NCBI GenBank assembly: GCA_946811185.2
Contig: OX328109.1
Location: 42,578,129-42,642,128 of the forward strand
From: Hippopus hippopus
Lineage: Eukaryota > Mollusca > Bivalvia > Cardiida > Cardiidae
Length of the DNA stretch: 64,000 nucleotides
Direction of reading: 5' to 3'
Shown here: positions 34,345 through 46,638 of the stretch, one piece after another
Layout of the letters: every line of letters starts with the position of its first letter
Position numbering within the stretch: position 1 is the first letter of the stretch
Program-made: the position numbers and the translations under genes
Notes under the pieces: model-generated
Told to the model about the DNA's origin: nothing
The model's input: the letters and a program-made list of their open reading frames with translations, nothing else
Database searches by the model: none

Positions 34345-35320
34345 ATGCCCCCATTCAACGAAGTGGGGGTATATTGCTTTGCTAATGTCGGTCGGTCTGT
34401 CGGTCGGTCCGTCAGTCGGTCCGTCGGTAGACCTTACCTTGTCTGGATGATATCTAGACACAGAATTGACCTAGGTTTGTCAAATTTGGCACAGACATGC
34501 GTCTCGGAGTGTAGATGATCCCTACTGATTTTGAGGTCAATCGGTCAAAGGTCAAGGTCACAGTGACCGTCAACATGTTGATATATAGACCAAACCTTGT
34601 CCGGATGATAACTAGACGCAGAATTGACCTAGGTTCGTAAAATTTGGCACAGACATTTGTCTCAGAGTGCAGATGAACCCTATTGATTTTGAGATGAATC
34701 CATCAAAGGTCAAGGTCACAGTGGCCTTCAACTTAATGATATTTAGACCTAACCTTGTCCAGATGATAACTAGACACAGAATTGACCTAGGTCCTTTAAA
34801 TTCTGTACAGATATTCATTTTGGAGTGTAGATGATCCCTATCAATTTTAAGGTTAATCCGTGAAAGGTCAAGGTCACAGTGACCACCAAATGATTCAGGG
34901 CCAGCGCTGCCGTTCGCCACTTGAGCCATTTGCTAAAAAAAAATTAAAGTGTCTCAAAAATCATCATGTGGCTCAACTTGTGGCTCCAACATTTTATTCG
35001 CGTATTATCGGGGTCGTAGTAAGCATCGAAGTTGACTGGGAAAAAGCGGAAGTCGAACACGCGTGCCGAAAAGAAAATCGATAACCCAGTCTGTGTATCG
35101 GCAACTGTTTACAATCTTGTATGTATACACACGGCGGTATAATTATGCAAACTGTTGACAGATTATCACGTTTAACAATTGAAGTGGGCTATAAATCAAA
35201 AAGATGACATCGATATTTCCCAATCAATTCTTTTGATATCAGTTTATGAACCGTGCCACTTCCTGTATCAATGTGGCAGTAGGGGGGCATGACTGTTTTA
35301 CAAACAGACATCTTGTTAGT
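34345..35320 (+). mobile_element. Non-autonomous element with GGTC run and 159-bp repeats
   Basis: Left side has CCCCCATTCAACGAAGTGGGGG, then a GGTCGGTC-type run (34388-34429). Three tandem units follow at 34430-34587, 34588-34747 and about 34748-34890, each with CTTGTCCGGATGATA, TTGACCTAGG and AAAGGTCAAGGTCACAGTG. The right side ends AGTAGGGGGGCATGACTG. A widespread molluscan repeat architecture by recall; exact ends are uncertain. Confidence 0.6.
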
Positions 35321-35550
35321 AGAGCTTAGAAGGTTTTAGTGTATATTTTGTTTCATCATTTTGTACATAAAATCCCTGTCTGCAATGCACTTCATCTTAT
35401 CGGTATAGGCACAATAGGAGGAACACTGGGTGTGAGACATTCATACTTGTCCTGTTTGTACAAAGTTTTGCTAGGTTTGAGTTTCCATATAAAATCTTTA
35501 TATTTTCAAGTGTCTTTCTTTCTGAATATTTATGACAGACTATAGGTTAA

Positions 35551-35729
35551 GTCTTAAACACAATCCAAACTTTCAAAAACCCTACGGCAAAAAAAGCTTT
35601 TGAAAACATGGTGGTGAAAGAAGAAAATGCTGGTAACCATACCATAGTCAAAAACCGTTATTTGACGCACATTTTATTTGTTGACTTCAAGTTTGGATAA
35701 GTCTAAGATTTTTGTTGTTTGGCAATTAG
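35551..35729 (+). mobile_element. PB1 MITE, right palindrome arm deleted
   Basis: TTAA at 35547-35550 and 35730-35733. The sequence after ATGCTGGTAACCA is replaced. Confidence 0.65.
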
Positions 35730-35937
35730 TTAAAGCAATAAGGAAATGACAGTTTTAAACTTTTTCACAGTATAGAAGTTCATAAACAATGAAAAAGCAA
35801 ATTTAATGTTTGGAAGGATTTGTTTCTAAAGCCTTTATTTTCAAACTAAGCACTAAAAGTTCTTTTGATGACTGAGAATGCTTTACCTTAGTATAAAGTT
35901 AATATAAACAAGTAAGGCTCAGTTAACTGATGGTAGG

Positions 35938-36560
35938 AATTTCCATTATATACATTGTGACCAGGGACAGGGGTTAAAACGAGAAATGAAAGTTTCAACT
36001 ATCAGGTTGCTGGCAAAACTTCAATTGTAAAGAGGTAGAAAATATTCATTAATTATCCAGTAAAAAGTTCTTAAATAAAAGCTTTAACTCAAGAAGACCT
36101 ACAGACTGCAAAATCTAGCTGCTGACAATATCTTCCTTAAACTATATGTAAATTGTTAGGTTAAATAGGCATTATGGCATAAAGTAACATATTTAGTGAA
36201 AATTGGATTGAAGCTCCTGGAAAACCTACTTTTAGCGTAATGGTTAAAAATAAATCAGAGTATTAGACTAAAAGTTCATAAACAAAACATCTTACATTGG
36301 GTTCGTATAGGCAAGTGCTTGTTGCCATAGAAAGATTATTTTGTTCTTTTCATTGTAGGGGACGGACCGATTCTAAGTTGGTAGAACTTGTGGTCCAACC
36401 CCATTTCATTTATTGAATAAAATATGTTTAAACTAAGTGAGGATCGGCAGACTGACAGTTGGAATTTCCATTACTGGTACATATGCATTGTGTTCAGGGA
36501 CAGGGGTTTTATAAAACAAATGGAAGTTTCAACTATCAGGTTGCTGTCAAAAACATTTTC
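35938..36560. repeat. Diverged direct duplication, about 525 bp apart
   Basis: GGAATTTCCATTA, then CAGGGACAGGGGTT and GAAGTTTCAACTATCAGG-type sequence occur at about 35938-36020 and again at 36465-36545. No gene in 35730-36830. Confidence 0.6.
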
Positions 36561-36836
36561 AAGTTATATGTAACTACATCAAATATACATAAAGTATGAA
36601 AGTGTAAAGTTCATTTCAAGGTCAGACATAACAAAGCATCAAAAAAGAGATCACTTATACAACTTTTGTACATAAATTTCACTTCGAAAACAAGAAATTT
36701 CTGAGCTATCAGGTTGTTCAGAATAACATTTATCTTTTTTTTTGTAAATAGTTCAAATGCACATCATGGAATCAAAAAAAAAAAATCTTTCCTGTAGTTG
36801 AATGAGGATGCTGGCAAATAATCTTCTATATTTTTA

Positions 36837-36970
36837 AACAGCATTTTCTCTTTTTTCCCCACAATATTTTCTTTTGAGAAGGTTTTTAAAGAAAACGGTC
36901 ATCATACATGCTTCATTTAATTTGTTGTCTGCAGGTGCTTTTCATTATGGAAGAGTCTGAGACTGAAGAT
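36837..36970 (+). mobile_element. PB1 MITE, right half only
   Basis: Begins in the palindrome (CAGCATTTTCTC) and ends at the TTAA that starts the next copy. Confidence 0.6.
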
Positions 36971-36974
36971 TTAA

Positions 36975-37195
36975 CCCATTTCCACATAATCCAGACTTTT
37001 AACAACCCTCACAAAGAAGGCTTTTGAAAACATATTAGGATAAGAAGAAAATGCTGGTAACAAGCATTTTTTTTCCTTTTCCCACTATGCATTCTACCCT
37101 TTCAAAAACAAATTCTGCCATAATAGCTGCATATCAGTTGCTGTCTGCAAATGCTTTGAATTTGGACAAGCAAAATTGTGGTCGTTTGGTAAAGT
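36975..37195 (+). mobile_element. PB1 MITE
   Basis: Left TTAA at 36971-36974. Right end TTTGGTAAAGTACTAC. Confidence 0.8.
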
Positions 37196-37435
37196 ACTAC
37201 TTAAGGTCTTTATCAGCAAATCAAACTTTGTACACTTGAAGCCAGTGCTGTGAATGTCTTGCATCTCTGTTCTTATACATCTGGATTGTTGGCTCTTCAT
37301 GCTGTGTTGTATCAAAATGAATGAAAAAACAAGTACCAGAAAACCTCTTCATAACAAACTCTAATAATTTTCTAAAATTTTCTAAATTCCAAATTATTTT
37401 TGTTTGTATATTTTTCATGCTTATTTCATACTTTA

Positions 37436-37566
37436 GAGGAGCTTTTGTGGACAGTGCTATCCCCACATTGATAACCCAGGTACAGGCCTGCAAAAGTGTA
37501 CCTGATATGGCCAATGTACAGAGAGGATATAGGGCCTTATGCCTTTTCTGTTGCAAAGTATTTGCA
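37436..37566 (+). other. Possible internal exon, unidentified
   Basis: Bounded by TACTTTAG and GCAG/GTAAAG. One frame is open across it and reads GAFVDSAIPTLITQVQACKS, then VPDMANVQRGYRALCLFCC. I do not recognise it and found no neighbouring exon in a compatible phase. It may be an exon of a gene extending beyond the window or chance. Confidence 0.2.
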
Positions 37567-37764
37567 GGTAAAGATAGTACTGTCATGGAGTGTGTTGGGT
37601 ACCCTGGTGCAGAGATCATCTATAGAGATTATAGGATCGCTGCCTAGTCTCATTAAAACCTCAACCCAACTAATTTACTTTACATATTTGCGCCCGTCTC
37701 TCATGTAAGACTGTCAGGCCAAGGCATGTCCGAAAACATTGTAATATAACCCCATAGTGACATC

Positions 37765-38140
37765 AACATGGCCATTTACATGCTGACACCCACATTGTAT
37801 GGAGCAAGGAAGAAAATGGCCATCGACGTGCCTAGAGAAAAAGCTCCTCCCTGTATTGGCCACACTGCGCTAGGTGGACAGTCTTGTCTGATGTCTGGAG
37901 TGTATAAAATAAATATTATATATTGTGTCAGCATATAAAGTAATGGTTTCTACTTATTCCCATACAGGCTTTTTGGTTTTTATCTTTGAGAAAAAAGGAC
38001 ACAGCAGAGAGTAGAATGGTCATTACACAGCTGACACCAAAATGAGCATTTGTTTTGAAAAAAAATGACCATGAACATACCTGTAATATATTCGCTAAAA
38101 TATTAGCCACACTGTGCTATGTGAACGGTCTTGTCTGGTT
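37765..38140. repeat. Diverged tandem duplication, 248-bp period
   Basis: Two copies, at 37765-37890 and 38013-38138, both ending GCCACACTG-GCTA-GTG then GTCTTGTCTG. Confidence 0.65.
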
Positions 38141-38855
38141 GAATGGTTGTAATGCAGAATGCAACATTACGTCAGCTTAAAGGGAAAGGAATTAAATAAA
38201 TTTTACATTAATGAAGTTATTTCTTATCATCAAAACATAATTCTTTGAGAGCTACAGGCTAAATCAAATGACCACTTTGGCCTACTTGGGGATGTGGATG
38301 TAGTCCTTACCTCTGTTTTTGTTTAATTTTAGGTAAAGTACAGATCTAGAGCAAAACAGACAGACCATAGAAGGCAAAACTGAGATGATATTTGAAAGTT
38401 GAACCATTTGGTGATATACAATATACAAGTGAAAAAGATACAGTCCCAGCGATTACCACAACATTATTTCATCTCGTCCTGTTCTTTCATTAGATTTGAC
38501 AAGAATATGAACAAAAGATTGGAAAAATATGAGCTGTTTAACAAAACAACAAGGAAAACAAATTTCTTGATTTTCTTCTTAACATGGCTTATCAGCATTT
38601 AAAAAGAGACAAACAAGAAAACTATTTAGCCATTTTGTCTAGTAAGGATGTAAGCTGATGGTTTTCAGAACACAAAGACCGAGTGTTTAGCAGAGCGAAA
38701 GACTTGAATTTTAGCATTTGTGTGATCCTTTAATACTTTTGAGCAATTTATTAACTTTTAAATTACCACTTAGTTCTCACAACTATTGATAATACATTAC
38801 CTTTCAAGGGCGCTAAATGACCATAGATGTCGATGCGCCATTAAACACCATTTGA

Positions 38856-39046
38856 CCCTTTACAGCATAATGCAGACTTTTAATGACCATGAGAAGAAAG
38901 CCCTTTGAAAACATTGTGGGAAAAGGAGAAAAGGCTGTTAACCATGTCTTCTCAAAGAAAAATCGAAACATTTGAGCTACACTGAAATTGTCGTCTGCAA
39001 ATGCTTTCAAATTGGACAAGGCTAAAATTTTGTCTCTAGTAAAGGG
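38856..39046 (+). mobile_element. PB1 MITE, palindrome arm deleted
   Basis: Right TTAA at 39047-39050. Second palindrome arm missing after GCTGTTAACCA. Confidence 0.75.
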
Positions 39047-39101
39047 TTAAAAAAAAAATAAGAAATGAAGTACATTTACATGTAGTTTGTTTTTTAATTA
39101 A

Positions 39102-39292
39102 CCCATTACCAAAAACCCAAATTTTAGATTTGTCCAATTGGTAAACATTTTCAGAAGACAAATGTGGTTTTGAAAGGATGAAAAACATTATAAGAAAGGG
39201 AGTAAATTATGTTTACCTGCATTTTCTCTTTTCCTAGAATGTTTTGAGAAGTCATCTACCTGAAGTTCAATAAATCTTGCAGTTGTTTGTTA
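39102..39292 (-). mobile_element. PB1 MITE, reverse copy
   Basis: Left TTAA at 39098-39101; right terminus lost. Confidence 0.65.
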
Positions 39293-39384
39293 CAGGTGTT
39301 TGAACCAAAGTTGATTTTCCTACACTGAACATTTTCCATTTGTTTTTATACTGGCTATTCCCTACATTACACAGATTGACCTTC

Positions 39385-39557
39385 ACCCTTTATTAGACGA
39401 CAAATTTGCAGATGACAACGTATATGTGGCTCAAATGATGGAATTTGGAAAAAAACACTGGGGAAAAGGAGAAAATGCTGGTAACCAACCCACAATGTTC
39501 ATGAAAAAAAAACTTTTAACTAGGGGCCATTTAAACATAGGATTGTGTGGTATACGG
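39385..39557 (-). mobile_element. PB1 MITE, palindrome arm deleted
   Basis: Right TTAA at 39558-39561. CTGGTAACCA is followed directly by ACCCACAATGTTC. Confidence 0.65.
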
Positions 39558-39589
39558 TTAATTTTCAGCTCTGTCCGTATTGTGTGATG

Positions 39590-39870
39590 GAACTATTCTT
39601 TTAAAAAGTGTTTGAAAACATTTTGGGAAAAGAAACAAATGCTAGCTTACCTAGCTAAACTTTTTACCAGGTATAAAAAAAAAAAAAAAAAATCAGACTT
39701 GTCCAAATTAAAAGACTTTGCAGATGATATAATGCACCAAACATGGCTAAAATAGTGGGGGGGGGGGGGGGGGGGAGAAGGGTAAAAGTAACTGAGTAAA
39801 TGAAAGTACATGTAGCACTTTCTTCTTTTCCTACAATGTTTTCAAGAGTACACCAACTCAGGGTCATAAA
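39590..39870 (-). mobile_element. PB1 remnants with poly(G) run
   Basis: Two damaged PB1 pieces (39600-39650 and 39655-39870). The second contains an 18-bp G run at about 39759-39776 where the palindrome should start. Confidence 0.5.
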
Positions 39871-39879
39871 AACACGTTT

Positions 39880-41300
39880 AACTCTCACTGCCAATGTCGC
39901 CTTGGATAAGTTTTGCGGATGGCGCAGCAGTGATTGGGAAAGAATTATTTTCGATGGGACAATGTCCCTTCCTCCAGGAAAATCAATGTGACATTTTGAA
40001 AACCAATGTGACAATTTAAGAAAAAAAAACACAAAATCTTTTAATTGCTTTCATTTATTTTTTTAAAATAGTACTATCCCAGTGCAACTCAAAATGTAGC
40101 TAAATGCTTATGCTGGTTCTATATTTAATGCTTGGAATCAAACAGTCATCTAGGTTCTCATTAGGTCCTGAATCCCAAGAGTCATTCAATCTTAGGCTGA
40201 AATTTTCAAGAGTCAAAATGAAATTTCTAAGCGTCAAAGAGAAATGATCAAGGGTCAAAATTACTTGGCTATTACGGAAATATAAGGATGACACCAAAAG
40301 ACAAAGGCCTAACCTTCACCCCCCTTTCATTGTTCCATAAGACGAAGGTCAGATCTTCACCCCCTTTCATTGTTATTTTCATTTCATTACTTTAAAGGAA
40401 AAAAAAAAAACAAGAACTTTTTTTCTCATTATCATTCTTTACATATAATTATGTAAATTCACTGTTTAAATTCTTTATAAATGATGAAGAAACAATTTGA
40501 GACAACTCTGATCGGACGGTGTCAAATTGACTGTTGTTGTGCCATGGGTTTTCGCGTTTTTTTTTTTTTTCCAGCGATCTACTTTCATATCTTTTTATTT
40601 CTTTTAGCAGTATTAGGCCTATAGCATGATGATTGAAATGAACTTATCAATTGGGGTAGCAGGGAACATTTAAATACTATTAGACCATAAGCTGATTGAG
40701 AATGTTACCTATCTAATTCATGATGAAAAAAAAAAGTGGCCTTCTCAGTCAGCATGATATACACTGATAAACGTTTGCTGCATGTCCATAGATATGCTTG
40801 GGATAGGCTCGGAGAGAGATGTGATCTGAGAGTTGCTCTGATTCTCGCTAGGATCGTCTGTATGAATCTGTTAATAAACGATCATTGTGGGAAAGAAATC
40901 ACTGATGGAGCCCTGACCGTCATGCAATTTTAAATTTTCGGTGGTATATTCTAATGCTTAGGTAGTTGTTGAATTTTACGGCAAAATCAGGAAGTTTCAT
41001 CAAGACGACAAAATAGGTTCAATATTCAATAAGCGTTTTATGATTGAAAACATGACGTCACACGCACATAGCTACTCATTTTATAGAGCGTCTAATCGGC
41101 GCCGATCAAAGGAGATTCGTCTGACTAAATTTCGTACTTTTACGACGTCGAAAATTGAATGGGACAAGGGCGCACTCATTGGCTAAAACGATGTGACATT
41201 TTGGATTTTAATGTGACTATGGCGCATGGCGCAAGCCTTTCCCTGTCACTGGCGTAGATCAAGATCAGACTGCACAAAATGTACAGACTGTTTTTTGATC
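39880..41300. other. No gene; unclassified repeat material
   Basis: AATGTGACATTTTG-type sequence occurs near 39985 and again, in the same orientation, near 41190. 40140-40270 has short internal repeats (GTCAAAATGAAATTT, GTCAAAGAGAAATGA). A 65-codon frame at 40736-40933 is unrecognised. TGACGTCA occurs near 41054. Confidence 0.4.
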
Positions 41301-41392
41301 TACACCTTCCGCTGCCTCATGTTCATCTTTTACTAGAGTCAGCTCCAAACGCAACGTAAATTTATTTAAAGCCTTCGAAAAAAGTAGAATGT

Positions 41393-41663
41393 ATTTGAGC
41401 CATGCTCTGGGAATAGGGGGCTTGATGCATTTGCGAAAAGTATCGACCCATGTCAGCCTGCACAGACCGTGCAGGCTGACATGGGCCGAAACTTTACGCT
41501 ATCTTTAAATTTTCTGCATGTCAAAGGATCATTCTACCTCATGATTCAGTCGGTTGTTTCAAAAAATGGATTTTATAGATCCATAATTATATAATGACTT
41601 GCTTGGTATAATGGATAGCAGAGATGCATTAAGCCCCCTTTTGCAAGAGCATGGCTCATTTAA
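41393..41663 (+). mobile_element. MITE, GAGCCATGCTC family, copy 1
   Basis: About 270 bp with inverted ends (ATTTGAGCCATGCTCTGG plus GGGGGCTTGATGCAT; mirror ATGCATTAAGCCCCCTTTTG plus GAGCATGGCTCATTTA). An internal hairpin has ATGTCAGCCTGCACAGAC and its complement. Confidence 0.85.
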
Positions 41664-41682
41664 TTGGTAGTGAGAGAGTTAA

Positions 41683-41885
41683 CCCTTCGCTTGCTAAATA
41701 ACAAATAAAACTTTTAACCTGATAGTAAAAACACAAATTTTGCTATTTCAAAGGTTTTTTTTTGAAGGAAAATATATCCTTATCGGACATTGTAGATCAA
41801 AGATCAGACTGCACGTTCTGTGCAGTCTGATCTTGATCTACGCTGTCCGCAAAAGGTCAATAAGTCGCGCACAGCAGCCAAAGGA
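41683..41885 (+). mobile_element. PB2 MITE, copy 1
   Basis: Starts after TTAA (41679-41682) with CCCTTCGCTTGCTAA. Contains the perfect hairpin GATCAGACTGCACGTTCTG/GTGCAGTCTGATCTTGATC. Right end eroded (CAGCCAAAGG). Confidence 0.7.
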
Positions 41886-42045
41886 TTCAGTTGTAAGGGA
41901 ATGTAGTGGAGCGAAATGAAGCATATCAGCCGATCAAAACGCAGTATAGCGCAAAGATGATATTTGTGCAGTCAAATGACACAGATTGTCTTGAAAGCAA
42001 GATTTAGTTGTTTTGTGTTTGATCCATTTTCCATCATTATTACAG

Positions 42046-42330
42046 TCTTATCATAGCCATCAACCCGCTAATCCGTGCACTCCTGGAGTTTCTATAACCA
42101 GTACTTGGCACAATATTCCTCCCAAGCTACTGTCTGCCTTTTCTCGTAACCACCGTTTAAACAACGTTGAAACTAGTGGTAATAGTGGCATACATCGTGT
42201 AGCAATGACTATTATCAATCTTCTGAAAGTAATTGACCGAGCTGGGGACTGGAATCGGCCACCTCCAGTGTCAAGCCCTGTACGCCATGGCCTGAGGTAT
42301 TGGGCTCTAGCTACTTACAAACTCAGTTGA
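42046..42330 (+). other. Possible terminal exon, unidentified
   Basis: Follows a good acceptor (TTTCCATCATTATTACAG) with a 94-codon frame to TGA. Contains NNVETSGNSGIHRVAMTI and DRAGDWNRPPPVSSPVRHGL. Base composition is less AT-rich than the surroundings. I do not recognise the family; the candidate upstream exons cannot be phased to it. Confidence 0.25.
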
Positions 42331-42545
42331 AAAAAAAAGTTTAGCCATGAGAGATAAATGGCTAATCTCAGTACTCTAAAAAGAGTTTTACACAACCACA
42401 CCGTTCCAAGATTTAATGATCCTGAGGTAGAAGGCTTTTCAAGGTTGTGTTGACCAGACCAAACTAGCGGAGATCAGACGGCGTAGTGTTATCTTGATCG
42501 GCACTGTCTGTATTGGCAACTATAGCTGAACCTAGCGTTTTAGCC

Positions 42546-42806
42546 ATTAACCAATCAATTCCGAATTTTTACAACCCCCGAGCCAAAAGGCTTTTGAAAA
42601 CATTTTAGGAAAAGGAGAAAATGCTGGTAACCAGTATTTTAACCGAGAATGTTTTTGACCCTTTCAAAGACAAATCCACTGATTTTCTCCTTTTGTCACA
42701 ATGTTTTAACTCTTTAAAAGACAAATTCCTTCGTTTGAGTCATGTTTCATTTTTTTTAAATGACTTCAAATAGAACAAATCTGAAAATTTGTCTTTTGGT
42801 AAAGAT
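42546..42806 (+). mobile_element. PB1 MITE with partial internal duplication
   Basis: About 40 bp longer than usual: the segment from the palindrome arm to TTTCAAAGACAAAT is present twice in diverged form. Right TTAA at 42807-42810. Confidence 0.7.
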
Positions 42807-43170
42807 TTAAATAACAAATTTAACCTATTGCTGTACAAATACCGTTGATTGTTTAGGATATAATATGGAAACGAGTGCAATAACTTTTTACAAGTTACCT
42901 TCTTTTCAAAAAAATATTTTTTACACCACTCAATCAGTTTCTGCTACAAAGAGTACTAACAGTAAAAAGAATGACGGTACTAGATCCAATATATTAAAAT
43001 TGACATAGACTATGAATATTGTGGAAAAAGGGAGTAAAACAAACGAATATTCCTTTACAAATGACTTAAAAAGTTAGCTTCTGCATAATTATCATTTACG
43101 TATACACTCATGAAAACCCCAGAGAAATAGCCTCTTCTAAAATTGCTCTGTGGGAAAAGGTAATATTTAA

Positions 43171-43376
43171 CCCTGTACCACACAGTCCCGAGATTTAACG
43201 ATCCTGTAGTAGAAAGCTTTTGAAAACAGCTTGTAAAAAGTTATTGCATCTACTCCTTTTCTCGCACTGATTTTGATCCTTTTAGAGACAGACTTCATCG
43301 TTTGAGTCACCTTTTATTTGTCTTAAAAAAAAAACTAAATTTAGACAAGCCTAAAATTTTGTCGTTTGGTGAAGAA
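43171..43376 (+). mobile_element. PB1 MITE, TTAA both sides
   Basis: Ends intact (TTAA 43167-43170 and 43377-43380), but the left palindrome arm is replaced by unrelated sequence. Confidence 0.75.
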
Positions 43377-44099
43377 TTAAATTACCAATTTAACCTATTG
43401 TTGTATAAAATACGACTTCTAAAGACCATGCAGTTGATCTCTAACTTTTTCAAACAACTTTTTTTTTAAAATCAATCAAACAGTTTCTTGCATCTTCCAA
43501 ATGTTCCCCTTATAACAACTTTCATATATTCATTCTTCATTGGTAAGAATTAGTCTAAACAGTGAGGGGCTAATTGTTGATTCTTCCATATTTAAAACGA
43601 CGCAACGTGCAAAAAGCATAACCGCGAAAAGGTTGTACCCATCTTTATGTATCAAAATATAGTTCAATGCATGGATAGAACTATTAATAGTAGAAGACAT
43701 TGTGGGAAAAGGCGACATCGCTCATTAAGCAAAAGCATTACCGAATAGAAATCGGCGCCACACGGTCTATGGAATATGGAATATTCGGAACAAAACATTT
43801 TCTCCTTTTTGTTCGATCAAAACCAACTTTAAATGGATGCTTTCTTATATGCTGAATCTGTAACTTTTCGTGTGCATAAAACAATGTACATTTACTCTGA
43901 CGGTTCTGAGCAGTATTCAAAATTAATATATGTGCTATAAATCGGTTTTATTTCTCCTTCTCCCCCACTTTTTTTTTTTTTTTTTTATTTCTTTAATCGT
44001 ACGAAGTGGAAATTATACAAATCAAAACAATCAAACCACACACACAAAATACAATTTGTAAATTCTGACTTAATTACCCCATCAAGATATGACCTTTAG

Positions 44100-44312
44100 C
44101 TCTTTACTAAACGACTAAATTCTAAGTTTTATTTTTTCAAGTTGAAAGCATTTGCAGATGACAAATGAGGCACATAATGAAACTTGCTTTTGAAAGGGTA
44201 GAAAACATTGTAGGAAAATGAGAACTTGTCGATCACAAAGATTTTCACCTTTCCGTGTGTTTTCAAAAGCCTTCTTCCTCAGGGTCGTAAAACCATGGAA
44301 TTATTTGCTTAG
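44100..44312 (-). mobile_element. PB1 MITE, reverse, decayed
   Basis: Recognised by GTTGAAAGCATTTGCAGATG and CAAAAGCCTTCTTCCTCAGG. Confidence 0.65.
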
Positions 44313-44357
44313 GTACTAGTATTTAACTGCATATAGCATATTTTCCCGTCAAAAGTT

Positions 44358-44606
44358 GTACTCGTTACCAAATGACGAAACTTTGGACTCGATCAAGTTA
44401 AAAGCATTTGCAGACAACAAATTAAATGCAACTCAAATTATATTGCCTGTCTTTGAAACAGGAGAAAATGCTGGTTACCAGAATTTTCTCCCTTTCCCAC
44501 AAAGTTTTCAAAAGGCTTTTCTTTCAGGTCCTTTCTCCCTTTCCCACAAAGTTTTCAAAAGGCTTTTCTTTCAGGTCCGTTAGACTCGAAAGTGTATGAT
44601 GAATTT
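44358..44606 (-). mobile_element. PB1 MITE with 47-bp tandem duplication
   Basis: The palindrome right arm and terminal part, TTCTCCCTTTCCCACAAAG onward, is present twice (44486-44532 and 44533-44579) with a 47-bp period. Confidence 0.75.
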
Positions 44607-45186
44607 AGTGTTAAACCGGAATCCCAAAATGCCGAATTTTTTTGCTGGATGCAGCAACCTGTTGATATAGTAATATCAAGAATTTTTAAAAATCGACGCA
44701 CAGAATCGATCAGGTCCAAGATCAGACTATTTGTTTTGTGCAGCTTGTTATGAATCTCCACTGCCAACAAAAGTGCATTTGGACGAATTAGAAATCAAGA
44801 TGAGACTACTTTTTTTGCAGTTTATTAATTATTGGTCTACATTGTCAGCAAAAAGTGCATTTAGACGCACAGAGCAGTTTAAGGGCCGAACAGCAGGGAT
44901 CAGAAATGTTTCAGAGAAACCAAACTTGACCCTTAAACAGAGGAATGAATTCATTTACAAACTGACAAAGCTTAAAGGGCAAATCAACAAGTTTCAGATA
45001 TGGTTAATTTTCAAATCTACACTTATCAAATGGTAACCTGGTAACGTTGTAATTAGAAAAAAAAATTAGTAAAAGTACTTTTTTTCAATTCATATTTCTG
45101 CTTATTAATTTTTATTACATCGCTTATCTCCCTTACTTATTGTTGCGTCCCTTGATTTGTGACGTCATAGGAGAGCTTGTTTCAAT

Positions 45187-45380
45187 ATGGACGTTGTTTA
45201 CGATAGTGAACTGAGCGATATTGAAAACGAAGAAATAGACGATTCTGGGCCGGTAAGGCCGTACATGTACGAGCCAATTTTTAAAGAAACTTATTAAGTT
45301 TCTGATGATGAGGATAAAAGTAACTTTTCGCCCACTGATGACGAAAATGACGATGTTGTGCCGGACTTTTCAACGTGTTG
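45187..45380 (+). pseudogene. Broken acidic PYMYEP gene fragment
   Basis: Opens with MDVVYDSELSDIENEEIDDS, then GPVRPYMYEP, and hits TAA after 36 codons. The frame continues as VSDDEDKSNFSPTDDENDD to a second stop near 45380. Acidic N-termini with a PYMFEP-type motif are common in bivalve P2X7-intracellular-domain-like proteins; this assignment is from recall and tentative. CRE TGACGTCA at 45172-45179 and TCGCTTATCTCCC precede the ATG. The C-terminal domain is not found. Confidence 0.4.
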
Positions 45381-46292
45381 AGTATTGCGCGCTACTGAAA
45401 TACGTCTTTTACGGGGCGAACATCGCTTACAGAAATATTATTCTATATATGATAAAAGTAAGTGTATGGCATAAACTTTGTTTCACGTGAAGCATTTTCA
45501 GTAGATTAACGGGCAGAATTAAACAACAACAAAAAATACGGTTTCAAGACAGTTCCACGACAAGACAGTTCCCCGACACTTTTGAAGACATTTCCCCGAC
45601 ACTTTAGTTTCATGTCAAATAACCCTTTTCTTGACTTTTACGGTTGATAATCGTGAGATGTTAGTTCTAACTATTTGTTGATGGGTCCTTGTTGATATTT
45701 GTACCTTGTAAAGAATTCTGTAAACATTGACGGGTACAAGTTTATTCTCTTGTGGGTGATGGGTTACACAATAAATCACGATTTTCATGAGAATAAGAAT
45801 ATTTTGAAATGCTGTTAACCAGCATGAAATTTGATAAAAGAATATGTTCCGTGATTTTTAAGACTTAATTCTCAAAATTATTTTAAAATTTATTTTAGTT
45901 GTTTTTCTTACCATACAGAAATACATGAACATCAGAGAGAGGGAGAGGGGATCTACCTGTGTGAAATACTTTTTTGCTGTTTACCTTGTCCACATGATCC
46001 ATTCAATGCAAAAATTTATCATACATGTATAGCTATTGTATGTTCCATATAGAGCTTCTCTGTGAAAGTCTTAAACTCTGAATTGTAATTTGTTCAGTTC
46101 TTGTTTGTCTTATGCAAATTGTTTCAATTTGGGTAAGTCTCAATATTGGTCTACCATCTACTAGGGACTGAGCGGTTAATACTGACATTCCGGTCAAATT
46201 GCAGTATAGACGACTTCAGATTCATTGTAAAAACATAGAAAGAGCTGGTAACTATCAATTGGTCCTTTATCCACAATATTTTCTATTCTTAA

Positions 46293-46517
46293 CACTTTAC
46301 CAAACGACAAAATATTAAACAGGTCCAAATTGAAATCACTTGCAGACGACAAAATAAAGTTAAATATTTCAAAAGATGAAATTTGTTTCCAGCAGAGTAG
46401 AAAACATTGTGGTTAAAGGACAAAATGCTGACTACCAGCATTATCTCCTTTTCCTACAATGTTTTTAAAAGGCTTCTGTCTCAGGGTCGTAAAAACTAGG
46501 GATTGATTGGTAAAGGG
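46293..46517 (-). mobile_element. PB1 MITE, reverse copy
   Basis: Left TTAA at 46289-46292; right end GATTGGTAAAGGGTTA. A PB1 shard lies just left at 46235-46285. Confidence 0.8.
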
Positions 46518-46540
46518 TTATATATAAATCCCACACATTG

Positions 46541-46636
46541 GGCACGAGTTTTGTTTTGGTTCCAAGGAAGCAGTATCCGAAGAGATTAGTACGAGTTGTA
46601 TGAACTTGTTTCTCAAGAGATGTAAAATACATGTTT
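46541..46636 (+). mobile_element. SINE tail fragment
   Basis: TTCCAAGGAAGCAGTATCCG and GATGTAAAATACATGTTTAAA match the 3' part of the SINE at 58141-58380; the tRNA-like head is missing. Confidence 0.6.
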
Positions 46637-46638
46637 AA

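Noticed and set aside
44731..45036. 101-codon frame next to a PB1 copy
   Set aside because: It runs through the dispersed GATCAGACTATT/AAAGTGCATTT repeat material and has no recognisable domain.
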